In this document: positions 56,480-64,000 of the stretch, one piece after another | How the letters are laid out: the number at the start of each line of letters is the position of its first letter | Numbering within the stretch: position 1 is the first letter of the stretch | Origin: Rutpela maculata | Taxonomy: Eukaryota > Arthropoda > Insecta > Coleoptera > Cerambycidae | Assembly (NCBI GenBank): GCA_936432065.2 | Contig: OW386286.2 | Span: 280,656,088-280,720,087 of the forward strand | Reading direction: 5' to 3' | Length of the DNA stretch: 64,000 nt | Position numbers and translations under genes: made by a program | The notes under the pieces: generated by a model | The model's input: only the letters and a program-made list of their open reading frames with translations | What the model was told of the DNA's origin: nothing | Database searches by the model: none

Positions 56480-56788
56480 GGGTGTATACTTTCTGGAAAG
56501 CAGGGAAAACCTGGAAAAGTCAGGGAAATTAATTTTGGTCAGGGAAATCAGAGAAAAGTCAGGGAATTTATAAATTTATTAAAAAAACTCAGGGAAAATT
56601 ATATCTGCTTATATCTAAAGTTGTTCCCATCTTGCGCCCCCTGGCTCGTCAAAAAATGTCTTCCATTTCCCCTCCTCCGCTCATCAATTTTCATTTTCGA
56701 GCAGAAAAAATTTCTGGAATTTTTATTGACAAGTCTTAGAAAACCTGGAAGTCAGGGAATTTCAAAATCTTGAATTGGTATACACCCT
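56480..56788. repeat. Small TIR element with CAGGGAAA-rich interior
   Basis: GGGGTGTATAC near 56480 and GTATACACCC near 56778 form inverted ends. Inside, GTCAGGGAA and AACCTGGAA words recur at both sides. An open frame at 56456 has no recognisable domain. Confidence 0.45.
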
Positions 56789-57111
56789 GTACAGAATTGA
56801 TTACAAAAAGGATATTGAGTGAAAAATGTCGTGTGTAGAAAGCTTCCCTTTTGAAAACTTAATGTTAGTCCAGTCAACAAATTGAGGGTTAAGAGCAGAG
56901 TATGACGAAAAATGTGATCCGAAACAACGTTTTCCGGAAGTCGGCGATTTTCAGAAGCGGGTAACTCGAGAACGGTAGGAAATTTTAACAGCTTTCAAAA
57001 AGGTAAGAATAATTTTTTCTCAAGGACCAATAGTTATCGAGTTATAAGCCAAAAACCAAAAAAAGTCGAAATTTAGGGCCTTCCGGAACACCCCCCCGCG
57101 AGGCTCACCTC

Positions 57112-57180
57112 CTAGAGTCGGGGACTTTTAGTATGTTTACCTCCTGCTACCCCAAACCCATCCCTGAAGTCAAAAATTTT
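57112..57180. repeat. Fragment of the 5-6.5 kb palindrome family
   Basis: GGGGACTTTTAGTATGTTTA, CCTCCTG.CTACCCC and the following ATCCCTGAAG match the right arm near 6400-6455. Confidence 0.55.
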
Positions 57181-57184
57181 GCCG

Positions 57185-57985
57185 GCCTCTGAGCTGGCTC
57201 CAGGTATTTTGCCGCCCCTCTCTTATATAAATAATATTAGGGTCAGGCGGGGTAAAAATGAGACAAAATGACATCTTTCAATTTTTAGGTTGCTTAGAAC
57301 CGAGGCACAGAATAAGGAACTACCAGAAGCGGCACTCCCAGTACCGCCTTTGATGTCTTTTTTGTGACCTTCGCCATTTTGTTGTTGGTAATTTTGGCGG
57401 GAAATTTAAACGGCATGTTTATAAACAAACTTTACATAGACTAAATACAATAACGTTATTCGATGAATCCTGGATGACAGGAAAAATTATATTTCTATGT
57501 ATTTTTTTACTAAAAAGTATCGTTAACTGATAAACAAAAATAAACAGTGTCTCATTTTTACCCTCCAAGCGGGGTAAAAAAGACAGTGGAGGGCAAATGA
57601 GAGACACGTGATTTATTCCCATTCTTATTGACGTTGTACAAATGGAAGTGCAAAAATAAGACAAAGGAAGGTTTTTTCTTTTATATGTAATTTATTCAGA
57701 TTTTTTACAAACAAGAAGGGGCTTGCAGAAGGGCTAGCTTGTCCTAAATTAGGAAGCTGAAATGTGCCTGCTTCAGTCTGTCTATTTGGTCTCTTTAGTC
57801 TCTTTTTTACCCCGCTTTTAATTTTTTCGTTAAAATCAAATTTTTGTTGATTTAAAACTAGCAGATTAATAAACTTGATCACAAAATGTGAAGTATGACA
57901 CTTCTAGTTGACGTTTGCCGAACACGGACAATGCAAATAGAGAAACTATAAAATTCCCAAAAAAGTATTAAGGTGCGTTCAAACA
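57185..57985 (-). repeat. Dispersed repeat family B, inverted copy
   Basis: It is the reverse complement of 9895-10460 over most of its length, with additional sequence near 57300-57420. Landmarks are CTCATTTTTACCCTCCAAGC, GGGCTTGCAGAAGGGCTAGC and CACTTCTAGTTGACG. Related CCCCGC...GTCTCATTTTTACCTCGCCTGAC words continue at 58160-58200, so the family may extend further. Confidence 0.7.
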
Positions 57986-58204
57986 TTTTTTAAAAGTGAA
58001 TTAAAGAGTTTACTGAATAATATTTTTTCCCGCATTAACAGTAGGCATAGGACCTGATTGGATAACATAAAACAGTTCTGAATGTACAAAACAAACTTGA
58101 ATAAAAAATTAAGTTTAATTTATTTCAATCTGGGTTGGATATCACCTTGTCTTTTATTTGCCCCGCTACCTGTCCGTCTCATTTTTACCTCGCCTGACTT
58201 TGTC

Positions 58205-59540
58205 TTTTCAGTCCGTTATTTTTTATAACATTTTAAGAGTCACCTACTGAACATTCTTGATGGTTTGTTTTTTTAGTTATAAGGTTTACAACAATTTTTA
58301 GATTTTCAGCAATATGATTACTGTATTTAAAAGGGTAAAATAAAATAATTGAAAAAATTAACCGTATTGAAACTTAAAAAAAAATACCACATCACAGAAA
58401 TTAGACAAGAAATAAAATCACATATAAGAAACAGAATGTATGGATGTAACCTACTTTATATACAAAAAAAACTAACAATAACAAATTATTTATATAGTTA
58501 ACATTACTATTACTATATTAGTGAAACAATTGTTTCCTAGCTTTTTTATATTTTTTGGTAACTGTGGATTTGAAGGATTTGCCGCCCGCTTCGCCCCCCC
58601 CCTAGAGCCAGCCCTGGCCGCCCTCCATGTAGTTTATAATAATTCGTTGACTGAACTATGTGTAGGAAATGGAATTCAGAAGAATACGATGTGAAGTCTA
58701 GCACGAGTACACAGATGCGTGGAAAACGGGAATCTTGCGAATTTCCCCTGTGTAGGATATTTCGAGGCGTGTGTAGGAACTATAAGCCTGCAAAATGTGT
58801 ATAGGAAACGAGCATCATTCATTTAATTCGTGTGTAGCAAATTTTGGGTCGGATATTGTGTTGGAAATGTCGTATGTCGGAAAAATTACTTCTATCAGGT
58901 CACACCAAATCAGAGCCTATACTATTCGAGCAATAGCAATACCAAAAACAGAAATATGTTTTCCGAATCCGTGCATGTAATCATGCTTCATTAATTTTAA
59001 TAGCTGCATTTAAATGCGAGAAAACATTCTAAAAGTTCGAATCTCTTGAAAGTTAAAGTCCTGTTATCGATATAAATCATCCACGATTATCTCGGACATT
59101 TCATTTATCTCTATTAGCTCCCAGCCTACTCACCTAATCGATTGAATAATGTGAAAAGTAAATTTAATATAATAACAACCCGATTAAGATTGTTAAGAGG
59201 AGCAAACCCAATTTAAAAGCGTTTTGTATGGCCTCTTCTATCGATAAATCACCGAGATAGGCAATTTTAATTCATTAACGTCGACCCTACCCTGAAATTT
59301 CAACATTTGAATAATATTCTCGACGCGTGACCAAAACATGGACGACACGGCTTGGTCATTGACGAGAGAACCTTAGCTCGGCTTGACACTTATACGCTCC
59401 GTTACAAACTTGATTATTTTGTCCAGACTGTCAGCAGCCAAGTTTGACGTCTCACAGTGGGGAATTTTCCCGAATGGGGTCATTTCATGTTTGTAAAAAA
59501 CTTAAAAATACCTACTAATTTGAACAGTAAAATATACGAG
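58205..59540. other. Unassigned region
   Basis: I see no exon, RNA gene or inverted repeat here. The open frame at 58795-58980 has no recognisable features. A GCCCTGGC-type GC-rich repeat border lies near 58590-58620. Confidence 0.5.
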
Positions 59541-59550
59541 GATAACGTAA

Positions 59551-59900
59551 AGGCGCAGTTACACGGCGTGTGATTAGGCGAACCTGGTTCGGCGAGTCAC
59601 GAAACACGCGCCGTGTGACATAGGCAACTTGGCATGGCTTGCGACTCGGGAGACGTTGCTCGCGTCGGCTCGCGTCGGCTCGCGTCCTCCATCTAGTTGT
59701 CGGTAACTGCGCCTGAAGATCAGTCATCAGTCGATCCATGCAGTTTTGACGAGCCTACAATCCACAACCCCACACGAAATCTGCATTGGTCACGCGCCGT
59801 ATTGACACATCTGGCTCGCTATCCGTTACACGGCGCGTGATTTGCCGAACCACGCACCAGGTTCGTGGATCGGTGAACCACGCGCCGTGTAACTGCGCCC
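59551..59900. mobile_element. GC-rich MITE with TAA duplication
   Basis: AGGCGCAGTTACACGGCGTG at the left and the inverse of CGCGCCGTGTAACTGCGCCC at the right are the terminal inverted repeats, with TAA on both sides (59548-59550 and 59901-59903). CACGCGCC / GGCGCGTG words recur inside. TWA duplication suggests a PIF/Harbinger-type MITE. The GC content is far above the surroundings. Confidence 0.75.
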
Positions 59901-60086
59901 TAATAGCAATTAAAATCACTCTGATATTTGTTAATTATTCATAAATCCACACAAACTATATATATTCATTTTAAATTTTATTAATGGGGACGTCAATGGT
60001 TAGAGGTAATTTTATTGTTGTTAGATTGCTGTCAATACCAAATGTCATACTAATATTTTAACTTCTAGTTTTCCAGTTTGCAAATA

Positions 60087-60545
60087 TAGTTATTAAGGTA
60101 CCAAGGGTGTTATAAGGATAATAACGCACCGAGGTCGTCAGTGTACAATCCCGAGGACCGCTGGCCCGAGGGAATGTACGTCGACCGAGGGCGTCATTAT
60201 CCTATAACACCCGTGGTGCCTTCAACGTTTAATGTCCTGCAAGTCTGTTATTTAATCCGATTTTTTTTTAATATTTACGATTTATTAATTTGACATCTAT
60301 TATGTTCAGAACGATTTGATTTAAAAGAGAATAAAAATCAAAATTGTTTGTAAACGCCGCCGTTGCATAGCAAGGCATTTTGTTTGTCAATAACACACTA
60401 TCATAATTTGCTTGTTTTGGGTTGTATTATAATTTTATAATGCCCTAGGGCGTTATAGATATTCATAACGCCCTAGGGCGTTATTTTTAATTTAATGTAT
60501 CTCAAAATAGGGTGGTTATTGTAAAATAACAGATTTGTAGGACAT
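60087..60545 (-). mobile_element. Hairpin-bearing element, empty-site copy
   Basis: It is the inverse of 38135-38648 without the 49-bp insertion, and is flanked by TA at both ends like its sister. Contains ATAACGCCCTAGGGCGTTAT (about 60465-60484) and a long GC-rich terminal hairpin at about 60090-60225. Because all limits are shared, it defines the element ends. Confidence 0.85.
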
Positions 60546-60574
60546 TAAATATTTTATGAATTTTAGGAAGTTCG

Positions 60575-61215
60575 AAGAGGCGCATATTTTCGGCCACAAC
60601 TTTGTTTTTTATGTTAGAGAAATAATAAAAAAAAGCGTGGAAAGCTCAGTCAATTTTCTTTAGAATTGGTATCTACAAATATTTTTAAAAAACTGATAAT
60701 TAGCGAGATTCTTGGGAAAATGGAAAAAATTTCACGTTTTCCTAGAAAATGCATGTGAATCTTAAAAAAATCATTTTTCCCAGAAACGTTTGATTTGAAA
60801 AATAAAAAAAAGAGTTTTAGCAAATTTAATTCTATTTAAATTCGTTAGAGTAGTTTTTTGGCCTAGGAACCAAGGTTAAGGAGTTACCAACATTTTAAAC
60901 AAGAAATGTGCGATTTTTGCCTGACATCGCCACATATTTCGGTAAATATCTCCGAAACAAAAAAAAACAAAATTCTGATGAAACCAAAAGATCCGTAATG
61001 AAAGGAACTCGTTTTATTGTATTTTTTATTTTGGGCTAGCTCTTACCGTTTCAGAGAAATCGGCGAAAAATAGTTAAAGAAAATCATGCATTTCGGAACC
61101 GAAAATAGCTCAAAAACATGCATTAAAATGTTCATATTTTTCGAAAAACACTTGCGGGACGGCCGTACGATGCCGCGACGCAAAGAGGAAGAGTTCTAGT
61201 TGATCCGCATCGTAA
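60575..61215 (+). repeat. Dispersed repeat family A, second long copy
   Basis: It matches 19745-20540 in order with deletions: TTTTTATGTTAGAGAAA, GAAAGCTCAGTCAAT, TTTCACGTTTTCCTAGAAAA, TTTTTGGCCTAGGAACCAAG, CGGCCGTACGATGCCGCGAC and AAAGAGGAAGAGTTCTAG. No reading frame is conserved among copies. Confidence 0.7.
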
Positions 61216-62344
61216 GTTGCACAAGACAAATTAGCCCAGACGACAGAGAACATTTTATAATAAAACCCACAAAAATTTGCAAACTGAATAATTTTTTTTT
61301 AATGAGTTCGTGAAAGTATATAGAATAATATCCTGAAAAGTTTACATTTCGCTCGGATGCAGAACATAAAAAAAAGTGAACAAAAAAATTTTTATCCATT
61401 TTTTCAAAATATTGAAATTAAGTTAGGGAGGAAAAAATAAAAAATACAGGTGGAATAGACCGCGTGTTTCTGAACAAAAAATATCCTAATAAATTTTATC
61501 GCTAAAGCCACGGTATTCCTGGAAAAAAATAGTGAAGTAACTTTGTTACTCTGCGCGGCCAGCACACGTTTAAATGCATACTATGGAACCTCTAAAAATT
61601 CTTAGCTGTTCTATCGATTAAAATAAAGCTTTTTTTCTCTTTCTAATTACACGTTTTTAACATTTTTTTCTTACTGAATAGGAGAATAAATAGTGAGTAC
61701 GGAGGGAAAATATATAATTATGAACGCATACACAGACACCACACATAGCCGCTGAATCGCTCGCATGAATTTTTACGTGCCTCTACTGCATTGTATTTAT
61801 TACAGGTACACCTATCCACATTTCAGTTACAGGTATCCAATGGATTCCTTATATATTTGTTAATGTATTGGAAAAGTTCCAGAATTTATATTCAAAACAA
61901 TCAAAGATATTTTCATAGTTATAAGGATAAGATCGTGAAAATCGCAATTTCTTATCATGATCTGATTGATCATATTTTCGAAAAAATGCATACAAGTAAA
62001 CGATTTTGTGTTTGAACATTCGAAAAGTATACATTTTTTCCGAAATAGTAATATTTTATTTTTTCCAAGTTACAGCCTCCAATATATGTATATATTTATC
62101 AAAAAAATCATCAAGCAAGAAAATTAAAATGATTTGAGATGTACTTTTTTTTTAATTCTCGTTACTACAACTTAATAAACCATAAAATCATGAAGTGTAC
62201 ATACTTTTTAACAGTTCTCAATGAAGAAAGAATTTTTTTGAAGAGCTTTTATTTTTTTCTATATTGTTTATTGCGACAATCTGCAATGTGTAGAGAGGTA
62301 TTCTGTGTATAAAGTTAATTTGTTACATAATCACAAAACATAAA

Positions 62345-62560
62345 ATGAGTGATGTGTCTTGCGTGTTTGACGACAGTGACGTAGATCGAAACTTTTCCCC
62401 CGAAACTTCTAATGAATATGATAAAAATATAAGTGATGCAAGTGATGCTGAGAATAACATTTCAGAACCTGTAGAAATGGGAGGTTCTCGAGTTGTACTG
62501 AATCCTTTTGAGGCAACTTTTATGTCTAACTTTTATCTTATTATTTATGTATTTTTCCCC
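62345..62560 (+). CDS. Acidic N-terminal ORF inside the long-TIR element
   Basis: MSDVSCVFDDSDVDRNFSPE and TSNEYDKNISDASDAENNIS give a strongly acidic, Ser/Asp-rich start, followed by EPVEMGGSRVVLNPFEATFM. After about residue 70 the frame continues through low-complexity sequence into an 18-C tract and loses protein character. I do not recognise it; an acidic leader of this kind occurs before the DNA-binding or DDE part in several transposase families, so a remnant is the best guess. Confidence 0.35.
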
Positions 62561-62681
62561 ATTTACCCACCTCACGAGTCGACTATGGATGTTAAAAAAA
62601 TGACTTTTTGTGTTTGTCCTAAACTGCAAAACAAATATAACTTTACTCTATTTCATGGGACAATAAAAAACACCCTTTTGA

Positions 62682-62699
62682 CCCCCCCCCCCCCCCCCC
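62682..62699 (+). repeat. Poly-C tract (18 C)
   Basis: An 18-base C run inside the 61.3-63.3 kb element, likely length-variable and prone to sequencing error. Confidence 0.85.
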
Positions 62700-63289
62700 A
62701 CTTACGCCTCCTATGAAATTTTTTGTTAAATCCATCCTTTTACAAGTTATAATAAAAAAGTAAGGGACAATACGGAATTAAAAGAACTTCATTTTTTCCG
62801 TAAACCTGGTATAAATAAGAAGAATGGGAAATCTGGACTGGGTCTCAAAAGGTTAAAACAAAAAAGCATCTGAATCTGAAAGCTACAATTTCCATCTTTT
62901 AAATGAACCAACACTCGTATAGATTGAACAAATTCTGATTTAGTGACATGTCATTCAGTGCGTCGGTGTCACAGTCATGCTTATTCAAGCGCGTGCACGC
63001 ATGGATCTCGCTCCGAGTTATAACGTTACACTTGACTATTTTTTTCCGGGAAAACCGTGGCTTTAACGACATTTTTTGTTCATAAATACGTGATCTATCC
63101 ATCTATATTTTAAATTTTTTTCTAGCTTGATTTAATTTCAAAATTTTGAAAAAATTGATGAAAAAACATTTTTTTTCACTTTTTTTTATGTTCTGCATCC
63201 GAGCGAAATGTAAACTTTTCAGGATATTATTCTACACGCTTTCACGAATTCATTAAAAAAAAGTTTGCACAATTTTGTGGGTAAATACC

Positions 63290-64000
63290 TTCATCGACTG
63301 TGCTACTTGTATCTGTGACCGGCTAAATAGTCACCGGGGCCAATAAAACCCAGTCCGCCCCTGCAAGCGTGTCATAAAATTCCACTTTTTTTCGAAGCCC
63401 GAGTATTATTATAAATTAGTACATTGTAGAGACGCGTATTTTTCAACTAAATCTATTTGCCTTTCATTTGAGATAACAGCGGCTGGACCTGAAAGTAACA
63501 GAAGTTTTAATTAAAATGGTGAAAGAGTTCACGACGCGACGTTCAATCTACCAATATCTCCTTTACTTAATACTAATTAATCGTACGGTTCTTATATAGT
63601 TTCATCGAGATCCTCGTTATAATCGAGCGAGTTCTGGGCAATAAAATGACAATCGATTGTAATTGAAAATAATTGCGGTCAAAATGCGCAGTTTAGCGTT
63701 TGAAAAATTATCAGAGAGTGACCTTGAAGCCCGTCATGCACTCTTAAAGATGAAAATAATATTTTACAAAACGTTAACCTCTCCGTTTATAATAATGAAA
63801 TATAATTATTGTACGCTACAGTTTTAGTCAATGTTTTAACCGAACCCATAACTTTTTCTTGCTCGTCGTAAGTCTAGACTATTCACCTACAGTACCCCAT
63901 CTCGCCGATCCTCGCCGTCACAAGACGATATTTTTTTTATGTACCGTGTTAACTAGGTATTTTCTCGGATCAATTATTTCTACAGACATTTTCACAGACG
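63290..64000. other. Unassigned right edge
   Basis: Past the long-TIR element I see no exon with PP2C similarity and no other gene. The composition is less AT-extreme than in the element. Confidence 0.45.

Larger units (their letters stand above)
61264..63282. mobile_element. 2-kb element with ~170-bp terminal inverted repeats
   Basis: The left arm (61264-61435; ACCCACAAAAATTTGCAAAC ... ATCCTGAAAAGTTTACATTT ... GAACATAAAAAAAAGTGAA) is mirrored by 63120-63282 (TTCACTTTTTTTTATGTTCT ... GTTTGCACAATTTTGTGGGT). An acidic ORF starts at 62345. No transposase catalytic domain is recognisable and no target-site duplication was identified. Confidence 0.75.

Overview
The window looks like 64 kb of an AT-rich, repeat-laden animal nuclear genome, most likely an insect. 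Genes are split by GT-AG introns of up to ~30 kb, jockey-like non-LTR retrotransposons lie in the introns, and hAT, piggyBac and PIF/Harbinger-type elements are present together with many fold-back elements. No prokaryotic gene organisation, CRISPR array or operon is visible. I cannot name the species or the order from sequence alone.

Only three host genes are convincing. (1) The left edge holds the first coding exon of IFT52 (minus strand, cut by the window), a ciliary intraflagellar transport protein, with a textbook RFX X-box 65 bp upstream of its ATG. (2) Head-to-head with it, a PPM1E/PPM1F-type PP2C phosphatase starts at 1369 on the plus strand. Seven exons in register can be followed to 49885 (1369-1538, 31139-31248, 34887-35095, 37214-37402, 44529-44678, 46636-46729, 49721-49885). 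They encode about 362 residues covering the family N-terminal region and most of the catalytic domain; the last exon(s) were not found. (3) In intron 1 of the phosphatase, same strand, sits an intact intronless 894-residue transportin-1 (karyopherin beta-2) reading frame at 21687-24371. It is best explained as a retrogene, with its own putative 5' UTR intron and polyadenylation signals.

Nearly everything else is mobile DNA. Intron 1 (1539-31138) holds SINE-like pieces, a 1.5-kb palindrome (5.0-6.5 kb), a tandem pair of ~0.7-kb elements (8.1-9.5 kb), a Helentron-like tandem-repeat/hairpin element (12.0-12.4 kb), nested TIR elements (15.35-18.81 kb), a palindrome with a hammerhead-ribozyme-like loop (25.05-26.0 kb), and a decayed jockey-like element (26.1-29.34 kb) split by a head-to-tail dimer. 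Intron 2 is mostly Harbinger-like DNA. Intron 4 holds a three-level nested insertion (37.8-38.7 kb) and a nested Harbinger/piggyBac set (38.9-40.7 kb). Intron 6 holds a 2.4-kb fold-back element. The region after exon 7 holds a second jockey-like element (50.34-52.56 kb), three consecutive palindromes (53.4-56.5 kb), TIR elements and a long-TIR element of ~2 kb (61.3-63.3 kb).

The most noteworthy points are the intact nested transportin retrogene, the hammerhead-like core placed exactly in a palindrome loop, the X-box pairs carried by the dimeric element, and the nested insertions whose history can be read from paralogous empty sites and target-site duplications.
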